Shown here in pieces: positions 1-8,947 of a stretch of DNA of 64,000 nucleotides. The translations under genes were made by a program, and so were the position numbers. How positions within the stretch are numbered: the stretch's first letter is position 1; each line of letters starts with the position of its first letter. The stretch comes from Methylocapsa palsarum (GTDB taxonomy: Bacteria; Pseudomonadota; Alphaproteobacteria; Rhizobiales; Beijerinckiaceae), in the NCBI RefSeq assembly GCF_900114285.1, contig NZ_FOSN01000007.1:155650-219649 (forward strand), in the 5' to 3' direction. Under the pieces are notes generated by a model that ran no database searches, was not told the origin of the DNA, and worked only from the letters and a program-made list of their open reading frames with translations.

Positions 1-30
1 TTGTGCATGAACTGGCTGAAGCCAACTGCC

Positions 31-438
31 TCATGGCGAGACTTTTCCGACGCTTGGTCCAAAGGCATAGGGCAGGAGTTGGTCGAGCGTGAAACTCGCG
101 CGTAATCCGTCGAGGCCGGCGACATGAATTTTGGCATCCGCAGCGGCGAACTCGCGGATTCTCTGGCGGCAAGCGCCGCAGGGCGTCACCAGCGCCTCGC
201 CGTCGGCGACAATGAGGATTTCAAAAATGAGCCGTTCCCCGGCGAGCGCCATGGCGGAAATCGCGCTGGCCTCCGCGCAGGTTCCCACAGGATAGGAGGC
301 ATTCTCAACGTTAGCGCCAGAAAAAACCGCGCCAGACCGTGTGCGAAGCGAGGCGCCCACGGCAAAACCCGAATAGGGCGCGTATGCGTTGGCCCGCGCC
401 GCCATCGCGGCGGAAAAAAGCTGATCCAAGCTGTTCAT
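31..438 (-). CDS. cdd: Cytidine deaminase
   Basis: Zinc-dependent deamination of cytidine/deoxycytidine to uridine in pyrimidine salvage; cytosolic. The 135-residue product has the family length and both zinc motifs: Cys54-Ala-Glu56 (Glu is the proton shuttle) and Pro-Cys87-x-x-Cys90, plus the early YxPYSxFxVGA motif typical of the homotetrameric class. I chose the ATG at 438 (protein starts MNSLDQLF) because homology begins there; the frame stays open to 477 but that part looks like untranslated leader, and no strong ribosome site marks either. It stands alone, reading towards the window edge, so its downstream neighbour is unknown. Function is secure from the motifs; the start is less so. 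Confidence 0.93.
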   Translation of the reverse strand: MNSLDQLFSAAMAARANAYAPYSGFAVGASLRTRSGAVFSGANVENASYPVGTCAEASAISAMALAGERLIFEILIVADGEALVTPCGACRQRIREFAAADAKIHVAGLDGLRASFTLDQLLPYAFGPSVGKVSP

Positions 439-659
439 CGTGATTTCACGGCCGCCGCTCAAGGGCTTCCAGCGCAACCCTCACGGTCCTAAACGGCCCG
501 CACGATGAGTGTCAATCAATCACAAAGACCGCCGCAGTTCTTCGCGGCCGTAGTTGAGCGAGAATATCTGCGCGACGAGAGGGAGAGAGCGGCGCGGACA
601 AAGCCGCTTGCCGCCGCTCCACGACTCCCGATCCTCAAACAGCGCCAAGGGCGTTGAGG

Positions 660-953
660 TCAGGCTTCGCTCGTCGCCTTGCGAGGACCACCGTGCGAAG
701 CATGACCGCCTTTGCGGCCGGCCTCGGAGGCGAGCGTGTGATTGCGGGAAAAGCTGCGCTTGTTCGGGTTGACGCTCTGCCCGCCCTTGCGGCCGGCTTC
801 CGCGGCCAAGCCGGGATTTTGCGAGAAACTCCGCTTTTCGTGCGGAACGCTCTCGCCGCCCTTGCGCGCGATGGCTCTCTGCTTTTCCGGATCCATTGAC
901 GCAAAGCCGCGAGTAGAGGTCGAGGACTTTTTGGTCTCTGTTGCAGCGCTCAT
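660..953 (-). CDS. KGG-repeat stress-induced protein
   Basis: Small, very basic hydrophilic protein (97 residues) with three copies of the KGG motif (RKGGESV, RKGGQSV, RKGGHAS), separated by KRSFSxNxxLAxEAGRKGG-type linkers. This is the stress-induced bacterial acidophilic repeat family (YciG/Con-10-like), whose members accumulate in stationary phase or under desiccation; molecular function is not established. No membrane segment or signal peptide. The frame can also start 15 bases upstream (968); I prefer 953 because AGAAAG lies six bases before it. It is monocistronic, 180 bases upstream of cdd on the same strand. Confidence 0.85.
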   Translation of the reverse strand: MSAATETKKSSTSTRGFASMDPEKQRAIARKGGESVPHEKRSFSQNPGLAAEAGRKGGQSVNPNKRSFSRNHTLASEAGRKGGHASHGGPRKATSEA

Positions 954-1097
954 GATCATCTTTCTCATGACAAGTTATCACATGCGCTGATAATGATTTG
1001 CCCCGGTAAAGGTTGCAGGATTTTCTTCAAGTTCCCGTGAGCGAATGTTTGATTTTTTGCCGGGACAACGTTTCCAAAAGAATACTTGTTAGAATGA

Positions 1098-1385
1098 TTA
1101 AAAGCCGACGCCGAGAAGAATGAAGCCGGGACAGGCCAACGAACTGCATTCGGGGCGTCCGGGAGAGAGCTGCATCGACCGCGAAGGCGTTTGGATACGC
1201 GCCGCGCGCCAGCGCAAATGAGTAGGCGGACCCGACCGCGGCAATCTCTGTAAACCTGAGTGAAACCAATAGCTTATCTGCTGATCGACGTCGGCTCGCT
1301 CGCCTCCGGTTTCGGCGCGGCACAGCGGCGCCGAAAGTGTCAGGATCGCCGCCAGCATCACTTTCTTCGCCGTTCTCATTGTCAA
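1098..1385 (-). CDS. Possible small secreted protein or remnant of an outer-membrane protein
   Basis: A 95-codon frame that begins with a convincing signal peptide (MTMRTAKKVMLAAILTLSAP, then CRAE) and ends in GFILLGVGF, a terminal-phenylalanine ending common in outer-membrane barrels. The middle is compositionally odd, too short for a barrel, and a second minus-strand frame overlaps it at 1027-1323. I read it as either a small orphan exported protein or a barrel gene that lost its centre. No homologue recognised. Confidence 0.3.
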   Translation of the reverse strand: MTMRTAKKVMLAAILTLSAPLCRAETGGERADVDQQISYWFHSGLQRLPRSGPPTHLRWRAARIQTPSRSMQLSPGRPECSSLACPGFILLGVGF

Positions 1386-1618
1386 TTCAAATCACCTTCT
1401 CACAAATGCGCCGACGGGCGCTGGTCCGCGCTTTTTCTTTCGTATCCCCCAAATGGGGGTTCTCATTATTTTCCGGTAAAGAATTTTTGTTTTGCGATGC
1501 AGAATTAAACTTGTGCAGCGCCGCATAAGCTTTGCCGCCACCGCGCCTGATGAACTAGCCAAAAATTCAGCGGATTTTATGGCGTCACATCATACGCGCC
1601 GACACCGGGAGAACGGCG

Positions 1619-2344
1619 TCAGCCGGCGCTGATCGCCGCCTTGTCCGCGAAGATGCGGATCGCGCCTGCCGTCTCGATGCGGGCGGCGGGAAGAGAAAGA
1701 TCGCCGCCGAGCACGCACGAGAGAATTTCTCTTTTCCCTGCGCCCGCGACGAGGAACAGGATATTTCTGCTCGAGCCCAGAACGGGATAAGTCTGCGTAA
1801 TGCGCGGCTCCGGCTTCACCCCGACGACAGAGACGACCCAGGCGCGCCGCTCCTCGAGCGCGGACGAGCCGGGAAACAGCGACGCCGTATGTCCGTCATC
1901 GCCCAGACCAAGCAGGGTCACGTCGAACAGCGGCCGTTCGGGATCAATGGATCGGCTTCCATAATAGTCTTGAAGAGCCGCGGCATAAAGATCCGCCGCC
2001 TCTTGCGGCGAATCTGCATCGGTTCGGATCGCATGGACCTGCGCCGCCGGAATCGGCACATGCGCGATCATCGCGTCAAAAGCCATCTTGTAATTGCTGT
2101 CCGGATTCGAATGCGGAACGAACCGCTCGTCGCCCCAGAAGAGATGCGCTTTGCGCCAATCGATCCGGCCGCGCAATTCGGCGCCGCCCAAAAGCTCATA
2201 GACCCGCTTCGGGGTCGATCCGCCGGACAGGTTGAGGCTCCACCGCTCGCCCGCCAGCGCAGCTTGCGTCGTCAGCCAGATCGCGGCCCGTTCGGCCATT
2301 TCCTCGGCGTTCTCGGCGACGTCGACGAACGGGCCGGGAATCAT
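1619..2344 (-). CDS. pgl: 6-phosphogluconolactonase
   Basis: Hydrolyses 6-phospho-D-glucono-1,5-lactone to 6-phosphogluconate, step two of the oxidative pentose phosphate pathway. The 241-residue product is the DevB/SOL type: LNLSGGSTP at 37-45 (phosphate loop), WGDERFVP at 70-77, and GLGDDGHTASLFPG at 146-159, the active-site signature. It is the last gene of a tight minus-strand set tkt-gnd-pgl, 30 bases after gnd, so the three are probably one transcript. The glucose-6-phosphate dehydrogenase gene that often accompanies them is not in the window. Confidence 0.95.
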   Translation of the reverse strand: MIPGPFVDVAENAEEMAERAAIWLTTQAALAGERWSLNLSGGSTPKRVYELLGGAELRGRIDWRKAHLFWGDERFVPHSNPDSNYKMAFDAMIAHVPIPAAQVHAIRTDADSPQEAADLYAAALQDYYGSRSIDPERPLFDVTLLGLGDDGHTASLFPGSSALEERRAWVVSVVGVKPEPRITQTYPVLGSSRNILFLVAGAGKREILSCVLGGDLSLPAARIETAGAIRIFADKAAISAG

Positions 2345-2374
2345 GGCGCTAAAATCCCGCGCACGAAATCTTCG

Positions 2375-3358
2375 CTAACCGGAAGCCGGCGGTTCGACAT
2401 GGCCGCCGAACTTGAAGCGCATCGCCGACAACAGCTTGTCTGCGAATGTATGGTCCTGGCGCGAGCGGAATCGCGCGAAAAGCGACGCGGCGAGCACGTT
2501 GACGGGCGTCGATTCCTCGATCGCCGCCTCCACCGTCCACCGCCCCTCGCCCGAATCTTCCACCGCGCCAGTGAAATTCGAGAGATTGGCGTCCTCGGCC
2601 AGCGCCATCGCGCTGAGATCGAGCAGCCAGGAGGACACGACGCTGCCGCGCCGCCAGACTTCCGCGATGTCGGCGAGATCGAGCGTAAACCGCTCCGCTT
2701 CGGGCAGTTTGGGGCTGGACTTGCCGCGCAGAATGTCGAACCCCTCGGCATAGGCCTGCATCAGGCCGTATTCGATGCCGTTGTGGATCATTTTGACGAA
2801 ATGCCCCGCCCCGGCTGGCCCGGCGTGAATATATCCCTGCTCCGCGCGCGGATCGCGGTTCGCGCGGCCTGGAGTCGCCTCGATGGCTCCTCGGCCAGGC
2901 GCAAGCGCCTTGAAAATGGGGTCGAGCCGATCGACCGCCGTCTTTTCGCCGCCGATCATCAGGCAATAGCCGCGCTCGAAGCCCCATATGCCGCCGGAGG
3001 TTCCGACATCGATATAGGCCAGCCCCTTATCCCGGCAGACTTGGGCGCGGCGGATGTCGTCCTTGTAGAACGTATTGCCGCCGTCGATGACGCAATCGCC
3101 CTCAACGAGCAATTCCTGCAATTGCGCGACCGTCGACTCGGTGATCTCGCCGGCGGGAAGCATGACCCAGACCGCCCGCGGGGGCGTCAATTTGGCGACA
3201 AGATCGGACAGGCCGGACGCGCCGGTCATCCCCTCGCGGACGAATTCGGCGATCGTCTCCTGGCTGCGGGTGTAAACGACGCACTCATGCCCGGCGCGAT
3301 AGATGCGCTTCGCCATATTGCCGCCCATCCGGCCAAGGCCGACCATCCCTATTTGCAT
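2375..3358 (-). CDS. gnd: 6-phosphogluconate dehydrogenase (decarboxylating), short form
   Basis: Oxidative decarboxylation of 6-phosphogluconate to ribulose 5-phosphate. At 327 residues it belongs to the short (GndA/YqeC-like) class rather than the ~470-residue enteric enzyme. Visible are the N-terminal Rossmann loop GLGRMGGN (7-14), substrate loop GTSGGIWG (119-126) and catalytic K189 with N193 in [10 protein letters not shown]. The stretch after the second beta strand reads YTRS, near the NRT pattern of NADP enzymes, but the short class includes NAD enzymes, so cofactor choice is open. Middle gene of tkt-gnd-pgl; 36 bases follow the tkt stop. Confidence 0.93.
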   Translation of the reverse strand: MQIGMVGLGRMGGNMAKRIYRAGHECVVYTRSQETIAEFVREGMTGASGLSDLVAKLTPPRAVWVMLPAGEITESTVAQLQELLVEGDCVIDGGNTFYKDDIRRAQVCRDKGLAYIDVGTSGGIWGFERGYCLMIGGEKTAVDRLDPIFKALAPGRGAIEATPGRANRDPRAEQGYIHAGPAGAGHFVKMIHNGIEYGLMQAYAEGFDILRGKSSPKLPEAERFTLDLADIAEVWRRGSVVSSWLLDLSAMALAEDANLSNFTGAVEDSGEGRWTVEAAIEESTPVNVLAASLFARFRSRQDHTFADKLLSAMRFKFGGHVEPPASG

Positions 3359-3394
3359 CGCAGGACCTCGTTCGGCGTCGGAATTCGCGGCGCG

Positions 3395-5479
3395 TCAGGA
3401 CAATTTGTGCTTTGCGACCTGCTCCCGCGCGGCGTCCGCCACCTTGTCCGGCATGAAACCGAATTTGCCGAGCAGGTCTTTCAGGGGAGCGGACGAGCCG
3501 AAGCTGTGCATTCCTATGATCGTACCAGACGCGCCGGCGTAACGGTCCCAGCCAAGCGTCGACGCCTGTTCGACGCAGACGCGGGCCTTGACCTCGGGCG
3601 GCAACACCTTCGCGCGGTAGGCTTCGTCCTGCCTCTCGAACAGCTCCCAGGAGGGCATACTCACGACCCGGGCGCGAATTCCTTCTTTCTTCAGGGCCTC
3701 ATAGGCGCCGACGCAGAGCCGCACCTCGCTGCCGGTTCCGATCAGGATGACTTCGGGATGCTGATCAGGCGAATCTGCCATGATATAGGCTCCGCGCGCC
3801 ACGCCTTCGGCGGAGGCGTAGACCGTGCGGTCGAAGGTCGGCAGCGCCTGCCGGCTCAAAATCAGCGCCGCGGGGTTTTTCTGCATCTTCATGATGACGC
3901 GATAGGCTTCAACGGTCTCATTGGCGTCGGCCGGCCGCAGGGTCACGAGGCCAGGAATCGCGCGCAGGCCGGCGAGATGCTCGACGGGCTGATGCGTCGG
4001 CCCGTCCTCTCCAACGCCGAACGAATCATGCGTGAATACGAAAAGCGCGGGCAGGTCCATCAAGGCGGCGAGCCTGACCGGAGGGCGCATGTAATCGCAG
4101 AAGACGAGGAACGTCGCCCCGTAGGCGCGCAGGTCCGACAGGACCATGCCGTTGACGGCCGAGCCCATGGCGTGTTCGCGCACGCCGAAATGCAGGTTGC
4201 GCCCGCCAGGTTCGCGCTCCTGGAGAGAGCCGGCGCCCTCGAACGTCAGCAATGTCTTGGTCGACGGAGCGAGATCGGCGGAACCGCCGACGATCCAGGG
4301 ACAATGTCTTGCAATCGCGTTCAGCGCCTTGCCGGAGGCCTCCCGCGTCGCGATCCCCTTTTCGTCCGCCGGGAAAACCGGAAGGTCGCGATCCCATCCC
4401 TCCGGCATCTCGCGGGCGAGCATCACGCTGATCTCCTTCGCGGAGGCGGGTTCGGCGCGGGCGTAGGCGTCGTAGGTCGCAAGCCATTTCGCCCGCAGCT
4501 CGCGCCCGCGCCGGCCAAAGCCCTCCGCGAAATGGGCGTAAACGCCGTCCGGGACCAGGAATTCTGCGTCCTCCGGCCAACCATAGGCGCGTTTCGTCAG
4601 CCGGACTTCCTCCGCCCCGAGCGGTTCCGAATGGGCGGACGCGGTGCTTTGCTTGTGCGGAGAGCCATAGCCGATGATGGACGTGACGATGATGAGCGTC
4701 GGCCGGTCCTGCGTCGCCTTGAAGGCGTCCAGCGCCTCGACGAGCGCCGCCGAATCATTGGCGTCCGCGACCCTCAGCACGCGCCATTGATAGGCCTCGA
4801 ACCGTGCGCCGACATCCTCGCTGAAGGCGAGGTCGGTGCGGCCTTCGATAGTGATATGATTGCTGTCGTAGATCCAGCACAGATTAGAAAGTCCAAGGTG
4901 GCCAGCGAGCGAGGCCGCCTCGCTCGCGACGCCCTCCATCAGGTCGCCGTCGCTGCAAAGCGCGTACACGTCATAATCGAAGAGAACCGCATCGGGCCGG
5001 TTGTAGCGCGCGCCCAGCCAGCGCGAGGCGATGGCCATGCCGACGCTGTTGCCGCAGCCCTGGCCGAGCGGCCCCGTGGTCGTCTCGACCCCCGCCGTGA
5101 AGCCATATTCGGGATGTCCCGGGGTGCGGAAACCCAGCTGGCGGAAATGCCGGATGTCGTCGAGCGACACGGCGGGCAGCCCCTTGGCGTCCTTGACGCC
5201 GGCAAGATGCAGCAGCGAATAAAGCAGCATCGAGGCGTGGCCGCAGGAAAGCACGAACCGGTCCCGGTTAGGCCACAGGCAATCGTCCGGGTCGGAGCGC
5301 ACAAACCTCTGCCAAAGCGTATAGGCGACGGCCGCGAGCCCCATCGGCGCGCCGGCATGGCCGGAATTCGCCTTTTCGACGGCGTCGATCGACAAGGTCC
5401 GGATCGTGTTGATCGAGAGGCGATCAAGGTCCGCGGTCCCGGCGGCGGCTTTGTCGGCAAGCGGTTCAGCACTGGTCAT
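3395..5479 (-). CDS. tkt: Transketolase
   Basis: Thiamine-diphosphate enzyme transferring two-carbon ketol units in the non-oxidative pentose phosphate pathway. The 694-residue length is normal. Motifs: GHAGAPMG near residue 40 (phosphate site), SDGDLMEG as the ThDP/metal signature, GQGCGNSVGMAIA, and in the C-terminal pyrimidine domain GVREHAMGSAVNGM and THDSFGVGEDGPTHQPVEHL. First gene of the tkt-gnd-pgl set. The ~440 bases upstream contain a palindromic repeat copy and then the divergent antiporter-OmpA gene. Confidence 0.96.
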   Translation of the reverse strand: MTSAEPLADKAAAGTADLDRLSINTIRTLSIDAVEKANSGHAGAPMGLAAVAYTLWQRFVRSDPDDCLWPNRDRFVLSCGHASMLLYSLLHLAGVKDAKGLPAVSLDDIRHFRQLGFRTPGHPEYGFTAGVETTTGPLGQGCGNSVGMAIASRWLGARYNRPDAVLFDYDVYALCSDGDLMEGVASEAASLAGHLGLSNLCWIYDSNHITIEGRTDLAFSEDVGARFEAYQWRVLRVADANDSAALVEALDAFKATQDRPTLIIVTSIIGYGSPHKQSTASAHSEPLGAEEVRLTKRAYGWPEDAEFLVPDGVYAHFAEGFGRRGRELRAKWLATYDAYARAEPASAKEISVMLAREMPEGWDRDLPVFPADEKGIATREASGKALNAIARHCPWIVGGSADLAPSTKTLLTFEGAGSLQEREPGGRNLHFGVREHAMGSAVNGMVLSDLRAYGATFLVFCDYMRPPVRLAALMDLPALFVFTHDSFGVGEDGPTHQPVEHLAGLRAIPGLVTLRPADANETVEAYRVIMKMQKNPAALILSRQALPTFDRTVYASAEGVARGAYIMADSPDQHPEVILIGTGSEVRLCVGAYEALKKEGIRARVVSMPSWELFERQDEAYRAKVLPPEVKARVCVEQASTLGWDRYAGASGTIIGMHSFGSSAPLKDLLGKFGFMPDKVADAAREQVAKHKLS

Positions 5480-5725
5480 TTGTCGCTCGATCGTCTGGGG
5501 CGCTGGTCAAACCGCTCCGGCTCTTCAACGCGTGAAGCGGAGGGATGGTTCGTCAATATCTTGCGAGGCTGAAGATTGGAAGCGGCGGTGCGAAACAAAC
5601 TTATGCGCAGCCATGATCAAGCTGAAAAATCGCGGCCGACAATTCGCCGCGCCCGCTGATTTGCCGCTGGCTCGCTCCTCGCGCCGTCCGGCTTCGAACA
5701 AAAGCGCCGACAAAACTAAAATCTG

Positions 5726-5837
5726 GAGCGCTGTCCGGCCGAATGTAATCATTCAGTCGATCAGAAATCGCATCGGATTCAAAAGCTTGAGCATAGTCTT
5801 GTCGTTTGGATGGGTTCACTCCAATCGGACTATGCTC
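5726..5837 (-). repeat. Palindromic two-hairpin element, copy A
   Basis: 112-bp element in reverse orientation relative to the tandem copies at 12601. Hairpin 2 (GAGCG... arm, loop of the GAATG-N4-CATTC type) comes first, then an 18-base spacer containing ATTCAAAAGCTT, then hairpin 1 (GAGCATAGTC ... GACTATGCTC). Hairpin 1 ends 83 bases before the chosen start of the antiporter fusion gene. The ATG at 5810 lies within the repeat and is therefore not a credible start for that gene. Confidence 0.9.
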
Positions 5838-5920
5838 TATGCGGCGCGACCTCGCCCTTGCCGCATTGCGACGCCAATCGTAAAGGTTCCTTGAGCTTCG
5901 CCATGGCGGGAAAGGATGTC

Positions 5921-8065
5921 ATGCGATTTGCCTTTGTCCGGTCCGCTGGCGCGGCCCTGGCGGCTTTCCTTGCGGCCGCCGGACCCGCGGCCGCCTCAGC
6001 CGCAGGGCTGGACGGCGCGCATCTGCCCTGGCCGCTGGCCCTTCCCTTCGCAGGGATTCTTCTCTCCATCGCCTTCGGCCCGCTCCTCGTCAAGGAATGG
6101 TGGCATATCCATTACGCCAAGGCGGCGGCCTTCTGGGCCGGCGTGACGCTGGCCGGCCTCGCCGCGGTCGCCGGCGTCCACGAGGCGGCGACGGCTGTCG
6201 TCCATGATATAGCCCTCGAATATATCCCCTTTATCCTGATGCTGTTCGCGCTGTTCACGGCGGCTGGCGGGATCAATATCTCGGGCAAATTGAGAGGTGG
6301 TCCCGTCGTCAACAGCGCGATCCTCGCCCTTGGCGCCTCGATCGCCAGCCTGATCGGGACCACCGGCGCCTCGATGGTGCTTCTGCGCCCGCTCATCCGC
6401 GCCAACGAATCCCGGCGCATGAACGCCCATGTCGTCGTTTTCTTTATCTTCCTCGTCTCGAACATCGGCGGCGCATTGACCCCGCTCGGGGACCCTCCGC
6501 TGTTTCTCGGCTTCCTCGAGGGCGTCGACTTCTTCTGGACGATGAAAAATCTCTGGCCCGCGACCCTGTTCGCCTGCCTGACGCTTTTGGCGATCTTCTT
6601 TCTGATGGATCGGTATTTTCTCCGCCGCGAGCGAACCCCGGAGGAGGCCCGCCCGGCGCTGGCGGCCGCCGCGGACCTCAAGACCTTGCGCATCGGCGGC
6701 TCGGTCAATATCGCGCTGATCGGCGTCGCGATCGCCGCCATCGTGGCGAGCGGACTGTGGCGGCCGGGAACCGGCTTCGATATTCTCGGCGTCCGGCTCG
6801 AACTTCAAAACATCGTCCGCGAGGGCGTGATGATCTGCGTCGGCCTTGCCTCGCTCGCGCTTACGAACAAAGCCGACCGGGAGGCGAACGGCTTCGAATG
6901 GGAGCCGATCCGCGAGGTCGCTTATCTGTTCGCGGGGATTTTCGTCTGTATCGTTCCGGTGATGGCGATGCTCCACGCGGGAGCGCAAGGGCCGTTCGCG
7001 AGACTCATTGAACTCCTGTCGCGCCCCGACGGGACGCCGAACAATCCGGTGTTTTTCTGGACGACCGGCGTCCTCTCCTCTTTTCTCGACAATGCGCCGA
7101 CCTATCTTGTTTTTTTCCAGCTTGCAGGCGGCGATCCGGCGACGCTCATGGGGCCGCTCGCCCCGACCCTGGCGGCGATCTCGCTCGGGGCGGTTTTTAT
7201 GGGAGCCAACACCTATATTGGCAACGCGCCAAACTTCATGGTCTACGCGATCGCCCGCCGGGCCGGGGTCAGGATGCCGGGGTTTTTTCCTTATATGCTT
7301 TGGTCCGGCGCGATCCTGCTGCCGCTTTTCTTGGCCGTGACATGGCTGTTCATGCCAAACCCGCCGCTCAGGCCGAAAGAGCCGGCGCCGGCAATTGCCG
7401 CCGCAGCCGCGCCGTCGGCGGATCCGACCGAGACGGCAGACGCCCGGACGCAGGAAATCGAGGAATTGCGGCGCCAGCTCCGCGCCCTGCAGGATGAGGC
7501 CGCGGCGGCGGAGAGCCGCAATCGCGAACTCGAGGGCAAGCTCACCGCCGCGGAGACGCGCCAGGACAAGGGGCCGCCAAAAACAACGGCCGGTCTCGCC
7601 CGCGCCCGCGCGGACTTCTTCGCCAAGCTGACGGAAGCTCTTGGCGATCGAACCGGCGTCGGGGCCCGCGGCGGCCGCTTCGTGCTGGCCTCAAGGCTTT
7701 TGTTCGACGCCCGCCCCGCGACGCTCGACGCCAGCGGCCGCGCCGTCCTCGATGCGGTCGCGGCCGCGGTTCTGAGCCTCGAACAGACCATGCCGCGGGA
7801 CGTCCCCTGGATCGTGCGCGTCGACGGCCATGCGGACTCGACGCCGGTGCGCTCAAAACAATTCGCCTCGAACTGGGCGCTGTCCTTCGAACGGGCGAAC
7901 GCCGTCGTTCAATATCTGATCGCGAGGGGGGTTTCGCCGCAGCGGCTCGTGGCGGGGGCGTTCGGGGAATTCCAGCCGCCTCGCGCGCAGGCTAGGGACG
8001 GATCCAAGGAGCCGGAGCCGGATTTCGACGCCCGCAGGATCGAATTGACGCTGACGGAGCGTTGA
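5921..8065 (+). CDS. Ion antiporter fused to a C-terminal OmpA/MotB-like peptidoglycan-binding domain
   Basis: A single uninterrupted 714-residue frame joining two proteins normally encoded separately. Residues 1-30 look like a signal peptide or first membrane segment (MRFAFVRSAGAALAAFLAAA). Residues ~35-475 form ~12 membrane helices of the NhaD/ion-transporter type, with IGTTGAS, SNIGGALTPLGDPPLF and SFLDNAPTY, typical of Na+/H+ antiporters. Then an Ala/Pro linker (478-505), a coiled coil (510-550) and an OmpA-like domain (570-714) with DGHADSTPV, SNWALSFERANAVVQYL and FGEFQP. The helix count puts the C-terminus in the periplasm, where peptidoglycan binding makes sense. Start chosen at 5921 (AAAGGA five bases before ATG) because 5810 lies in a repeat. 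Transported ion is unknown. Confidence 0.85.
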   Translation: MRFAFVRSAGAALAAFLAAAGPAAASAAGLDGAHLPWPLALPFAGILLSIAFGPLLVKEWWHIHYAKAAAFWAGVTLAGLAAVAGVHEAATAVVHDIALEYIPFILMLFALFTAAGGINISGKLRGGPVVNSAILALGASIASLIGTTGASMVLLRPLIRANESRRMNAHVVVFFIFLVSNIGGALTPLGDPPLFLGFLEGVDFFWTMKNLWPATLFACLTLLAIFFLMDRYFLRRERTPEEARPALAAAADLKTLRIGGSVNIALIGVAIAAIVASGLWRPGTGFDILGVRLELQNIVREGVMICVGLASLALTNKADREANGFEWEPIREVAYLFAGIFVCIVPVMAMLHAGAQGPFARLIELLSRPDGTPNNPVFFWTTGVLSSFLDNAPTYLVFFQLAGGDPATLMGPLAPTLAAISLGAVFMGANTYIGNAPNFMVYAIARRAGVRMPGFFPYMLWSGAILLPLFLAVTWLFMPNPPLRPKEPAPAIAAAAAPSADPTETADARTQEIEELRRQLRALQDEAAAAESRNRELEGKLTAAETRQDKGPPKTTAGLARARADFFAKLTEALGDRTGVGARGGRFVLASRLLFDARPATLDASGRAVLDAVAAAVLSLEQTMPRDVPWIVRVDGHADSTPVRSKQFASNWALSFERANAVVQYLIARGVSPQRLVAGAFGEFQPPRAQARDGSKEPEPDFDARRIELTLTER

Positions 8066-8242
8066 GCGTTTTCACAATCAAACTATGAATCTAAATATGA
8101 AAATTTGCACGGTGATGGCCCATCATCGCCTCCAAAGAACGTCTTTGCGTCCGCATGTGGGCTTTCAAATTTCGATAGAACTTTAATCGGACGAGGTCTT
8201 TTTGTTTAGCTCAAACGCACAACAATGCTCGGAACAGGTTTG

Positions 8243-8938
8243 ATGTGGCGAGCCAGTGTCTTCACCCTCTATCCCGACATGTTTCCGGGGCCGGTCGGGC
8301 GCTCTCTCGCCGGAGACGCTCTGGCGCGCGGCGTCTGGGCGCTCGACGTCCATGACATCCGCGCGCATGGACTCGGGCGCCACCGCGCCGTCGACGACAC
8401 TCCGGCCGGAGGCGGACCCGGCATGGTCATCCGCGCCGACGTGCTCTGCGCCAGCCTCGACGCGGGGCTCGACGCGAACGATTCGCGCCCTCGCCTGCTG
8501 CTCAGTCCGCGCGGGGCGCGCTTGACCCAGGCGCGCGCGCGCGATTTCGCCGCCACCGGCGGAATCGTTCTGGTCTGCGGCCGGTTCGAGGGCGTGGACG
8601 AACGGTCGATCGCCGCGCGGGGGCTCGAGGAAATCTCGATCGGCGATTATGTGCTTTCGGGCGGCGAGATCGCCGCGCTCGTCGTGCTCGACGCCTGCGT
8701 CCGGCTGCTGCCGGGCGTCATGGGCAAGCAAGCGTCCGGAGAAGACGAAAGCTTCGAGGCCGGTCTGCTTGAATATCCGCACTACACCCGTCCGCGCGAA
8801 TGGGAAGGGCGTCCGATCCCCGATATTCTGCTCTCGGGCGACCATGCGAAGATCGCGGCCTGGCGGCGCGCGGAGGCTTTGCGGATCACGCAGGAGCGGC
8901 GGCCGGATCTGCTTGAAACCGGCAAGCCGGGGAAATAG
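8243..8938 (+). CDS. trmD: tRNA (guanine-N1)-37 methyltransferase
   Basis: Methylates G37 of tRNAs next to the anticodon using S-adenosylmethionine, preventing +1 frameshifts; essential in most bacteria. 231 residues with the SPOUT trefoil knot signatures: [11 protein letters not shown] near 54-64, [29 protein letters not shown] and the C-terminal [13 protein letters not shown]. The frame extends to 8225, but the ATG at 8243 starts at the conserved [11 protein letters not shown] region. The usual partners rimM and rplS are absent on both sides. It converges on pyc with only nine bases between the stop codons. Confidence 0.95.
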   Translation: MWRASVFTLYPDMFPGPVGRSLAGDALARGVWALDVHDIRAHGLGRHRAVDDTPAGGGPGMVIRADVLCASLDAGLDANDSRPRLLLSPRGARLTQARARDFAATGGIVLVCGRFEGVDERSIAARGLEEISIGDYVLSGGEIAALVVLDACVRLLPGVMGKQASGEDESFEAGLLEYPHYTRPREWEGRPIPDILLSGDHAKIAAWRRAEALRITQERRPDLLETGKPGK

Positions 8939-8947
8939 GGGTTCGCC

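Noticed and set aside
1889..5572. Very long open frame (1227 codons) on the plus strand
   Set aside because: Antisense to pgl-gnd-tkt, Arg-rich and without family content; a by-product of high GC.
5810..5920. Upstream start for the antiporter fusion
   Set aside because: The ATG lies in palindromic element A; 5921 has a ribosome site and a signal-peptide-like start.
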